Source of the DNA: JBJTIF01 sp046094825
GTDB taxonomy: Bacteria > Actinomycetota > UBA4738 > HRBIN12
Direction of reading: 5' to 3'
DNA: 7,030 nt
Assembly (NCBI GenBank): GCA_046094825.1
Contig: JBJTIF010000014.1
Span: 1-7,030, forward strand
Shown here: piece after piece, positions 1-5,366 of the stretch
Numbering within the stretch: the stretch's first letter is position 1
Layout: the number at the start of each line of letters is the position of its first letter
Position numbers and translations under genes: made by a program
Notes under the pieces: generated by a model
Database searches by the model: none
What the model was told of the DNA's origin: nothing
What the model saw: the letters and a program-made list of their open reading frames with translations, nothing else

Positions 1-59
1 CGCCCCCCGCCCCCGCGCGCCCCCCCCCCGCCCCCCGCCCCCCGCCCCGCCCCCCCCCG
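1..59. other. C-rich low-complexity left edge, probably poor-quality sequence
   Basis: The first 59 bases are almost only C with scattered G. On the minus strand, which is the coding strand here, they read as G runs and would add about 20 mostly Gly codons to the oxidoreductase. That does not fit the fold, which is still ordinary up to residue 113. The change is abrupt near position 60. Read outward from the contig this is G-rich, as expected of no-signal calls in two-colour Illumina chemistry. A true Gly-rich stretch cannot be excluded. Confidence 0.6.
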
Positions 60-398
60 CGCCTCGAGTTCGGCTGCGGTGCGCGCGGGGTCGGCCCAGA
101 TCGTGATCGCCGATCCGTCCGCCTGCGGCGCGAAGACCCGCGCCCCGGGGACGACCGGACGGAAGCCGTGACCCGCGAGCCCGAGCCGCTCGGCGAGCGC
201 GGTGCGGAACCGACCGACGGTGAGGAACGGGCCGGGGACGCGGACGCCGGGGACGAGTTCCTCGGTGTCGACGAGTCCGCCGACGCGGTCGCGGCGCTCG
301 ACGACGAGGACCTTCCGTCCGGCCTTCGCGAGCAGGGCGGCGGTGACGAGCCCGTTGTGGCCCGCGCCGATCACGACGACGTCGTACGCGCGGGTCAC
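1..398 (-). CDS. NAD(P)/FAD-dependent oxidoreductase, PYROXD2/phytoene-desaturase-like (3' part missing)
   Basis: This is the N-terminal part of a flavoprotein oxidoreductase, about 113 reliable residues of an expected 500 or more; the rest lies beyond the left edge. Translation from the GTG at 398 gives a dinucleotide-binding fold: a beta strand leading into I-G-A-G-H-N-G (residues 10-16), then V-L-V-V-E (30-34), whose acidic residue should bind the FAD ribose, then R-V-G-G (38-41). The spacing is identical to the upstream gene, so the two are tandem paralogues. The start is well supported: GTG overlaps the upstream TGA as GTGA (395-398), and a GAGGGG Shine-Dalgarno (405-410) lies 6 bases ahead of it. 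Translation is therefore likely coupled to the upstream gene. The family oxidises C-C or C-N bonds with FAD. Automatic annotation often calls members phytoene desaturase, but no carotenoid gene is near. The substrate is unknown. Residues coded by 1-59 should not be trusted. Confidence 0.85.
   Translation of the reverse strand, partial: MTRAYDVVVIGAGHNGLVTAALLAKAGRKVLVVERRDRVGGLVDTEELVPGVRVPGPFLTVGRFRTALAERLGLAGHGFRPVVPGARVFAPQADGSAITIWADPARTAAELEARGGAGRGAGGGGGARGGGG
348..377. repeat. Near-identical 30-base segment shared by the two oxidoreductase genes (copy 1)
   Basis: Positions 348-377 match 1958-1987 at 28 of 30 bases. Both encode the FAD-binding segment around G-x-G-H-N-G-L of the tandem oxidoreductases. 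Selection on the motif explains much of this, but some third positions also match, so a shared duplication origin or local gene conversion is possible. Confidence 0.6.
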
Positions 399-2008
399 GA
401 GCGGCCCCTCGACGCCCGCGCGCGGAGCGCGGCGGTCCCGAGGACCTCCATCGCGGCGATGCGCCCGGGCGCGCCCATGATGCCGCCGCCCGGGTGCGTC
501 GCGGATCCGCACATCCACAGGCCGCGGACCGGGGTCTGGTACCGGGCCCATCCGGGGACGGGCCGGTTGAAGAAGAGCTGCTCGAGCGAGAGCTCGCCCG
601 CGAAGATGTTGCCCTCGGTGAGGCCGGTGATCCGCTCGACGTCGGCGGGCGAGAGCACCTGCATGTGGAGGATCTTCGAGCGGATGTCCGGGAAGCGCTC
701 CTCGAGCGTCGACACGACCGCCTCGCCGAACGCGTCGCGCATCGCGTCGTCCCACACCGCGCCGTCCGCGAGGTGGTACGGCGCGTACTGGACGAAGCAC
801 GACATCGTGTGCTTGCCCGCGGGGGCCATCGAGGGATCGACGAGGGTCGGGATGATGCAGTCGATGTAGGGCCGGCGGGAGAATCGCCCGTACTTCGCGT
901 CGTCGTACGCGCGCTCCATGTAGTCGATCGACGGCGAGAAGCTGATGGCGCCGCGGAGCCACTCCCCGACCCCCGGCTTGCACGCGAGTTCGGGGAGCGC
1001 GTCGAGGGCGAGGTTCACCTTCCCGGAGGATCCCCGGTAGCGGTACCGGCGGACCTCCTCGAGGAACGTCGCATCGAGGTCCCCCTCGTCCATGAAGCGG
1101 AGGAACGTGAGGTTCGGGTCGACGCTCGACAGGACCGTGTCGGCCTCGATCTCCTCGCCGGACTCGAGGACGACCCCGGTCGCCCGGCCGTTGCGGACCG
1201 CGATGCGGGCGACCGGCGCCTCCATCCGGATCTCGACCCCGGCGGCGACCGCCGCGCGTCCGATCGACTCGGAGATCGCGCCCGTGCCGCCGCGGGGGAT
1301 GCCCCACGCGCGGAAGGCGCCGTCGATCTCGCCCATGTAGTGGTGGAGGAGGACGTACGCCGTCCCGGGCGAGCGCACGCCCTGGAACGTCCCGATGATG
1401 CCCGACGCGGACATCGTCGCGATGAGGGGGTCGGTCTCGAACCACTGCTCGAGGAACTCCGTCGCGCTCATCGTCATGAGCTGCACGAACGTCGACTGGA
1501 GGCGCTCGGGGAGGTCGCGGAACGTCTTCGCGAGCCCGAGGACCTCGGTCCACTCCCAGGGGTTGATGCGACCGACGTCGGGCGGCACCGCGGAGAGGAT
1601 CGGCTTGATGAAGCGCGCCATCTCGGCCATGAGCTGGCCGTACTCCTCGTACGCCTCGGCGTCGCGGATCGACCAGCGGCGGAGCTCGCGGATCGTCTCG
1701 CCGTGATCGTTGCGGCGCCAGAGGTAGTCGTCGTCGAGCGGGGTGATCGTGCCGTCGAGCGGGAGGATCTCGAGGCCGTGCTTCGGGAGCTCGAGCTCGC
1801 GGATGATCTCCGGACGCAGGAGCGAGACGACGTAGGAGAACTCGCTGAAGCGGAACCCGGGGAAGATCTCCTCGGTGACGGCCGCGCCGCCGAGGACGTG
1901 ACGGCGCTCGAGGACGAGGACCGAGCGGCCCGCGCGCGCGAGGTACGCGGCGGCCGTGAGCCCGTTGTGGCCACCGCCGATCACGACCGCGTCGTAGCGC
2001 TTGCCCAT
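395..2008 (-). CDS. NAD(P)/FAD-dependent oxidoreductase, PYROXD2/phytoene-desaturase-like
   Basis: A complete 537-residue flavoprotein, close to the usual 520-580 of PYROXD2-type and CrtI-like amine-oxidase-fold enzymes. Seen: the Rossmann FAD motif I-G-G-G-H-N-G (10-16), V-L-V-L-E (30-34) with the ribose-binding Glu34, L-G-G-A-A (39-43), a substrate-domain middle section (about 95-240), a second FAD-side segment G-I-P-R-G-G-T-G (236-243), and the C-terminal FAD motif around G-L-W-M-C-G-S (496-502) and H-P-G-G-G-I-M-G-A-P-G (505-515). No signal peptide or membrane segment is visible, so it should be cytoplasmic. The ATG at 2008 is chosen because it sits just before the first beta strand and follows an AAGGGGAG Shine-Dalgarno. 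The open frame continues far upstream but only as antisense of the neighbouring gene. The gene overlaps its downstream paralogue by 4 bases, and the two could form a pair of related enzymes or a heteromer. It is divergent from the GcvT-like gene. A link to carotenoids is not supported by context; oxidation of an amine or other small metabolite is equally possible. Confidence 0.92.
   Translation of the reverse strand: MGKRYDAVVIGGGHNGLTAAAYLARAGRSVLVLERRHVLGGAAVTEEIFPGFRFSEFSYVVSLLRPEIIRELELPKHGLEILPLDGTITPLDDDYLWRRNDHGETIRELRRWSIRDAEAYEEYGQLMAEMARFIKPILSAVPPDVGRINPWEWTEVLGLAKTFRDLPERLQSTFVQLMTMSATEFLEQWFETDPLIATMSASGIIGTFQGVRSPGTAYVLLHHYMGEIDGAFRAWGIPRGGTGAISESIGRAAVAAGVEIRMEAPVARIAVRNGRATGVVLESGEEIEADTVLSSVDPNLTFLRFMDEGDLDATFLEEVRRYRYRGSSGKVNLALDALPELACKPGVGEWLRGAISFSPSIDYMERAYDDAKYGRFSRRPYIDCIIPTLVDPSMAPAGKHTMSCFVQYAPYHLADGAVWDDAMRDAFGEAVVSTLEERFPDIRSKILHMQVLSPADVERITGLTEGNIFAGELSLEQLFFNRPVPGWARYQTPVRGLWMCGSATHPGGGIMGAPGRIAAMEVLGTAALRARASRGRS
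1958..1987. repeat. Near-identical 30-base segment shared by the two oxidoreductase genes (copy 2)
   Basis: Partner of the segment at 348-377, in the same orientation about 1.6 kb apart. The two copies differ only at the two bases 1973-1974 (363-364 in the other copy). Confidence 0.6.
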
Positions 2009-2011
2009 CCG

Positions 2012-2019
2012 CTCCCCTT
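2012..2019 (-). promoter_or_regulatory. Shine-Dalgarno site of the complete oxidoreductase
   Basis: On the minus strand the bases before the ATG at 2008 read AAGGGGAG, with 3 bases between the end of this tract and the start codon. Purine-rich sequence is rare in this leader, and the site decides the start within a very long open frame. Confidence 0.65.
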
Positions 2020-2034
2020 CCGGCCTCCGGCCGG
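2020..2034 (-). other. Small hairpin next to the ribosome-binding site
   Basis: CCGGCC (2020-2025) and GGCCGG (2029-2034) are exact inverted copies around a 3-base loop. In the minus-strand transcript the hairpin would lie directly 5' of the Shine-Dalgarno of the oxidoreductase. It could affect translation, but 6-bp GC stems arise easily by chance at this base composition. Confidence 0.3.
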
Positions 2035-2078
2035 CTCCCCGTCGGCGCGGCGGACCCGGACGGGTCGCGCGCGCGCTC

Positions 2079-2084
2079 ATGCTA
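2079..2084 (-). promoter_or_regulatory. Candidate -10 box for the minus-strand oxidoreductase operon
   Basis: The minus strand reads TAGCAT, matching the TAnnnT core of a sigma-70-type -10 box in an otherwise A/T-poor region. Transcription from it would give a leader of roughly 65 bases. No convincing -35 hexamer lies 16-19 bases upstream. The call rests on the local base contrast and on its position. Confidence 0.4.
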
Positions 2085-2110
2085 GACCGCCCACCGGGAC
2101 CACCGCGGCC

Positions 2111-2135
2111 CCCTCCTGACGGCGAGTCAGGAGGG
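2111..2135. promoter_or_regulatory. Perfect 10-bp inverted repeat, candidate operator in the divergent promoter region
   Basis: CCCTCCTGAC (2111-2120) and GTCAGGAGGG (2126-2135) are exact inverted copies around the 5-base centre GGCGA. Pairing ends abruptly on both sides. The site lies between the two divergent genes, upstream of both candidate -10 boxes, which suits a dimeric regulator controlling both directions. No T-tract follows on either strand and no gene ends nearby, so it is unlikely to be a terminator. No regulator gene lies in the window, so the binding protein is unknown. Confidence 0.55.
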
Positions 2136-2163
2136 CGTGGCTGCGCCGCCGCGCCGCTTCCCG

Positions 2164-2169
2164 TACGCT
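2164..2169 (+). promoter_or_regulatory. Candidate -10 box for the GcvT-like gene
   Basis: TACGCT matches the TAnnnT core and stands out in GC-rich sequence. A start about 7 bases downstream would give a leader of about 40 bases that includes the GGAGG at 2207-2211. No clear -35 hexamer is seen. Confidence 0.35.
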
Positions 2170-2206
2170 CCGCGGACGGACGCGCCACCCCCGGCGCGCG
2201 CGCGAT

Positions 2207-2211
2207 GGAGG
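2207..2211 (+). promoter_or_regulatory. Shine-Dalgarno site of the GcvT-like gene
   Basis: GGAGG lies 4 bases before the GTG at 2216 and fixes this as the start codon. The spacing is a little short but the match to the anti-SD sequence is strong. Confidence 0.7.
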
Positions 2212-2215
2212 CCTC

Positions 2216-3406
2216 GTGAGCGTCGGCACCGCGTTCCACCCCCGGACCTCGGCCCTGAACCACGCGATGGCGTGGGGCGAGTGGTCGGGGTACTTCGCCG
2301 CGCAGGTGTACGCGGACTTCCACGACATCGAGTACAACGCGATCCGCGAACAGGCCGCCCTCATCGACGTGTCCCCGCTGTGGAAGTACCGGGTGACCGG
2401 ACGCGACGCGACCGCCCTCGTCGACCGGGTCATCACGCGCGACGCGTCGCGCATGGCCGTCGGGCAGGTCGCCTACACGCCCTGGTGCGACGAGGAGGGT
2501 CACGTCCTCGACGACGGGACCGTCGCACGCCGCGGGGAGCAGGAGTGGTTCTGGACCGCCGCGGACGCCACGTTCCGCTGGCTCGAGCTGAACGCCTCCG
2601 GCCTCGACGTCGCGATCGACGACGTCTCCGACCGCATCGCCGGCCTCGCCGTCCAGGGGCCGCGCTCGCGCGCGGTGCTCGAGGCCGCGACCGGGGTCGA
2701 CCTGGCCGACCTCCGTCCGTTCCGCACACGCGCGATCCGCGTCGGCGGCCTCGACGCGTGGGTGTCGCGCACCGGCTACACCGGCGACCTCGGCTACGAG
2801 CTGTGGGTCGCGACGGACGACGCGGTCGCGCTCTGGGACGCCGTCTGGACCGCGGGGACGGCCCACGGGGTCCGACCCGCCGGCATCCGCGCGCTCGACG
2901 TCGCGCGCGTCGAGGCCGGACTCATCCTCGCCGACGTCGAGTTCGTCGGCGCGCGCCACGCGATCAGCGAGGAGCAGCGCTACTCCCCCGCGGAGATCGG
3001 TCTCGAGCGGTTCGTCGACCTCGACAAGGCGTCGTTCGTCGGACGACGCGCCCTCCTCGCGGAGCGCGCGTCGGGCGGTCCGGCGCGGCGGCTCGTCGGG
3101 CTCGAGCTCGACTGGGCCGACATCGAGGCGGCCTACGCGAAGCACGGCCTGCCGCCGGGCATCTCCGCGATGGTGCAGCGCGCCGCGGTCCCCGTCGCCC
3201 GCGGCGGCGAGCGGATCGGCCTCGCGACGAGCCTCGCGTGGGGGCCGACGATCAAGAAGCTCGTCGGGTTCGGCTCCGTGCCGAAGACCGCGACCACGCT
3301 CGGGACGCGCCTCGAGGTCGAGTGGACGGTCGAAGGCGAACGCAGCTGGGTCGGGGCGTCGGTCGTCGGGATGCCGTTCCTCGACCTCCCCCGCCGCACC
3401 GCCTGA
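2216..3406 (+). CDS. Aminomethyltransferase (GcvT/T-protein) family, folate-binding enzyme
   Basis: A 396-residue protein with the GcvT fold, somewhat longer than the usual 360-375 of glycine-cleavage T proteins. Seen: the N-terminal segment A-L-I-D-V-S-P-L-W-K-Y-R-V-T-G (48-62); the active-site loop Y-T-P-W-C-D-E-E-G-H-V-L-D-D-G (87-101), whose Asp pair occupies the place of the catalytic T-protein Asp; V-Q-G-P-R-S (146-151); T-G-Y-T-G-D-L-G-Y-E-L-W (186-197), typical folate-binding sequence; R-A-L-D-V-A-R-V-E-A-G-L (225-236); and a C-terminal barrel with G-L-A-T-S (335-339). The family transfers one-carbon units from a donor to tetrahydrofolate, or demethylates compounds such as DMSP or methylamines. 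No glycine-cleavage H, P or L gene is visible, and residues 237-262 are longer than in classical T proteins, so a separate subfamily acting on another substrate is more likely. The GTG start follows GGAGG. The gene is divergent from the flavoenzyme pair, a natural partner for oxidative demethylation. Confidence 0.88.
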   Translation: MSVGTAFHPRTSALNHAMAWGEWSGYFAAQVYADFHDIEYNAIREQAALIDVSPLWKYRVTGRDATALVDRVITRDASRMAVGQVAYTPWCDEEGHVLDDGTVARRGEQEWFWTAADATFRWLELNASGLDVAIDDVSDRIAGLAVQGPRSRAVLEAATGVDLADLRPFRTRAIRVGGLDAWVSRTGYTGDLGYELWVATDDAVALWDAVWTAGTAHGVRPAGIRALDVARVEAGLILADVEFVGARHAISEEQRYSPAEIGLERFVDLDKASFVGRRALLAERASGGPARRLVGLELDWADIEAAYAKHGLPPGISAMVQRAAVPVARGGERIGLATSLAWGPTIKKLVGFGSVPKTATTLGTRLEVEWTVEGERSWVGASVVGMPFLDLPRRTA

Positions 3407-3421
3407 CGCGCCGCACTCCAC

Positions 3422-3446
3422 CGACGCGCGCCCGAGGGGTGCGTCG
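3422..3446 (+). terminator. Weak hairpin after the GcvT-like gene, possible terminator
   Basis: CGACGC (3422-3427) pairs with GCGTCG (3441-3446), and the stem extends inward by a G-U and a C-G pair. It starts 16 bases after the TGA of the GcvT-like gene and ends before the next candidate promoter, the right place for a terminator. There is no T-tract, so an intrinsic terminator of the classical kind is not shown. Confidence 0.3.
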
Positions 3447-3455
3447 CGCCCGCCC

Positions 3456-3470
3456 TGCGAGAATCCCCCC
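3456..3470 (+). promoter_or_regulatory. Candidate extended -10 promoter giving a leaderless transcript
   Basis: TG-C-GAGAAT (3456-3464) resembles an extended -10 element (TGn followed by 4 of 6 TATAAT matches). It ends 6 bases before the GTG at 3471, separated only by six C. Transcription would begin at or next to the start codon, and no Shine-Dalgarno sequence exists there. Together this suggests a leaderless mRNA for the phosphatase and aconitase X operon. Confidence 0.45.
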
Positions 3471-5366
3471 GTGAGCACCCGCACGCGGACCGCCCTCCTC
3501 GCCGCCCCCGTCCTCCTCGCGCTCGCGATCGCCGCGACGCGGAGCATCCTCGGCGCGGCGATCCTCGGGCTCCTCGGCCTCGCGATCGGCGTCCTCGCGG
3601 CGCGCGGCGAGGCGTCGGGTCCCGGCGGCGGACCGCGGGACCCGGGCCGCCGCCGCGCGCTCGCCGCGATCGCGGGGCTCGGCGCGCTCGGCGTCGTCCT
3701 CGCCTCCGGCGCCGGCGCCGCGCTCCGACGGGCGTTGCGCGCCGACCCCGCTCCCACGCTCGACGCGATGGCGCGGGCCCTCGGAGCCGAGAACCTCGAA
3801 CTCGTGGTCCGCCAGCACCTCCCCGGCCGTTCCGGCGACCTCCAACTCGTCCTCGCGCCGTGGAACAGCAGCAACTACCCCCAGGAGTCGCGCGCGCTCG
3901 TCCCGGACGACCCGCGAACGAGCCACGCCTCCGTGTGGATGTACCTCCAGCGCGTCCCGATCGTCGTCCACGCGCCGGGGCTCGTCCCCGCCCTCGACAG
4001 CGTCGACCGCGTGACGCTCGCGGACCTCGCGCCGACGACCGCGCGGTTGCTCGGCATGCCGTTCGTCGCGGCGGACGGCCGCGTCCTGCCGGGCATCCCC
4101 GAGCCGGCAACCCGGCCGAAGGTCATCGTGACGTTCGTGATCGACGGGGGCGGGTGGAACGTCCTGCAGCACTGGGACGGCGACGGGGACGCGACCGCGT
4201 GGCCCGAGCTCAAGCGCCTCATGCGCGAGGGTGCGACGTACCGCAATGCGATCGTCGGGTCGTTCCCCGCCGTCACCGCGTGCGCCCACGCGACGATCGG
4301 GACCGGCGCGTTCCCGCGGACCCACGGGATCACCGGGCACAACCTGCGCTCCGACGGCCGACCGCGGAAGGCCTGGGGTGAAGCGGGCGACGCCGACCCG
4401 TCGTTCCTCCGCGTCCCGACGATCGCGGACGCGTGGAGCGAGGCGACCGATCGACGCGCGTGGATCGGCGAGCTCGGCTACCAGATCTGGCACCTCGGGA
4501 TGATCGGACGGGGAGGGACGTCGCCCCTCGGCCGCCCGCCCGTCGCGGTGCTCTGGGACGAGGCGGGCGGCGGCGGCTGGATCCCGCAGCACCCGACGCG
4601 CTACCGGCTGCCGGATGCGGTGCCCGGCGACGACGCCTTCGACGCGCTCCTCGCGGCCTACGTCGACCCGGGCGTCGACGACGTCTACACGCTCCGCGGC
4701 GCGAAGGCGAACTGCTGCACGCCGCCGATCATCGAGCACCAGGGCGACCTCATCGAGATGGCGTTCGAGAGCGAACCGATCGGTACCGGCGACGCGACGT
4801 CGCTCCTCTACATCAACGTGAAGGCACCGGACTACGCCGGTCACGTCTACAACTACCTCTCGCTCCGGGAGCGCTTCGCGATCGAGGAGGTCGACCGGCA
4901 GCTCGGTCGCCTGCGGCGGCTCCTCGAGGAACGCTTCGCGCCGGGTGAGGCCGTGCTCATCGTGACGGCCGACCACGGACAGGCACCGACCGTGAACCTC
5001 GCGGGCGGTGTCCGGCTCGATCCGATCCAGCTCGAGGCGCACCTCGCCGCGACCTTCGGGCCGTCGATCCTCGGCGTCGTCGAGCTCGTCGCCCCCTCCG
5101 AGGTCTACCTCGACCGGCGTGCGCTCGCGGAGGTCGGCGTGACGGAGGACGACGTCGCGGCGTCGCTCGCCGACTACCGCTACGGGCAGAACCTCGGCTC
5201 CTACGTCCCCGAGGCGGTCATCGACCGCGATCGCCTCGACCGCCGGATCTTCACCGCGGTCCTGTCCTCGACGCACCTCGATCGGCTCCACGGCGAGGAC
5301 CTCGCGGCGTACGGTCCCGGCGTCGAGGACGGCGACCCCGAGGGCATCCCGCCGGTCACGTGGTGA
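3471..5366 (+). CDS. Membrane-anchored alkaline phosphatase superfamily protein (nucleotide pyrophosphatase/phosphodiesterase-like)
   Basis: A 631-residue hydrolase. Three hydrophobic stretches (about 8-22, 26-44, 64-84) should span the membrane. The Arg-rich loop at 45-63 would face the cytoplasm, which places the catalytic domain outside. The domain from about 216 has the order of a nucleotide pyrophosphatase/phosphodiesterase: F-V-I-D-G-G-G (222-228) with metal ligand Asp225; F-P-A-V-T-A-C-A-H-A-T-I (265-276) with Thr269 as likely nucleophile, followed by T-G-A-F-P-R-T-H-G-I; K-A-P-D-Y-A-G-H (451-458) with Asp454 and His458; T-A-D-H-G-Q (499-504) with Asp501 and His502; and S-T-H-L (600-603) with His602. 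These supply two-metal phosphoester hydrolysis; the substrate is not evident. Residues 121-208 oddly resemble the C-terminal part of related enzymes. The GTG at 3471 has no Shine-Dalgarno and probably starts a leaderless message. The stop overlaps the aconitase X start, so the two are probably co-expressed. Confidence 0.88.
   Translation: MSTRTRTALLAAPVLLALAIAATRSILGAAILGLLGLAIGVLAARGEASGPGGGPRDPGRRRALAAIAGLGALGVVLASGAGAALRRALRADPAPTLDAMARALGAENLELVVRQHLPGRSGDLQLVLAPWNSSNYPQESRALVPDDPRTSHASVWMYLQRVPIVVHAPGLVPALDSVDRVTLADLAPTTARLLGMPFVAADGRVLPGIPEPATRPKVIVTFVIDGGGWNVLQHWDGDGDATAWPELKRLMREGATYRNAIVGSFPAVTACAHATIGTGAFPRTHGITGHNLRSDGRPRKAWGEAGDADPSFLRVPTIADAWSEATDRRAWIGELGYQIWHLGMIGRGGTSPLGRPPVAVLWDEAGGGGWIPQHPTRYRLPDAVPGDDAFDALLAAYVDPGVDDVYTLRGAKANCCTPPIIEHQGDLIEMAFESEPIGTGDATSLLYINVKAPDYAGHVYNYLSLRERFAIEEVDRQLGRLRRLLEERFAPGEAVLIVTADHGQAPTVNLAGGVRLDPIQLEAHLAATFGPSILGVVELVAPSEVYLDRRALAEVGVTEDDVAASLADYRYGQNLGSYVPEAVIDRDRLDRRIFTAVLSSTHLDRLHGEDLAAYGPGVEDGDPEGIPPVTW

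Noticed and set aside
395..2008. Assignment as a carotenoid phytoene desaturase
   Set aside because: The fold is shared, but no phytoene synthase or other carotenoid gene is present, and the C-terminal motif looks closer to PYROXD2-type proteins.
494..2119. Long plus-strand open frame opposite the oxidoreductase
   Set aside because: It is Arg/Asp/Glu-rich without recognisable motifs and is the usual by-product of very GC-rich coding sequence on the other strand.
2111..2135. Palindrome as an intrinsic terminator
   Set aside because: It has no T-tract on either strand and lies between divergent gene starts, where no transcript needs to end.
2216..3406. Assignment as the T protein of the glycine cleavage system
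   Set aside because: No H, P or L protein gene is adjacent, and the protein is longer than and different from classical T proteins after the folate segment.
2009..3874. Upstream extension of the minus-strand oxidoreductase frame to a 1159-residue protein
   Set aside because: The added part is low-complexity Arg/Gly/Pro/Asp sequence antisense to the GcvT-like gene. The ATG at 2008 has a Shine-Dalgarno and begins directly before the FAD-binding fold.
3252..5291. Long minus-strand open frame opposite the phosphatase
   Set aside because: It has no motif, biased composition and lies fully antisense to a gene with clear catalytic motifs.
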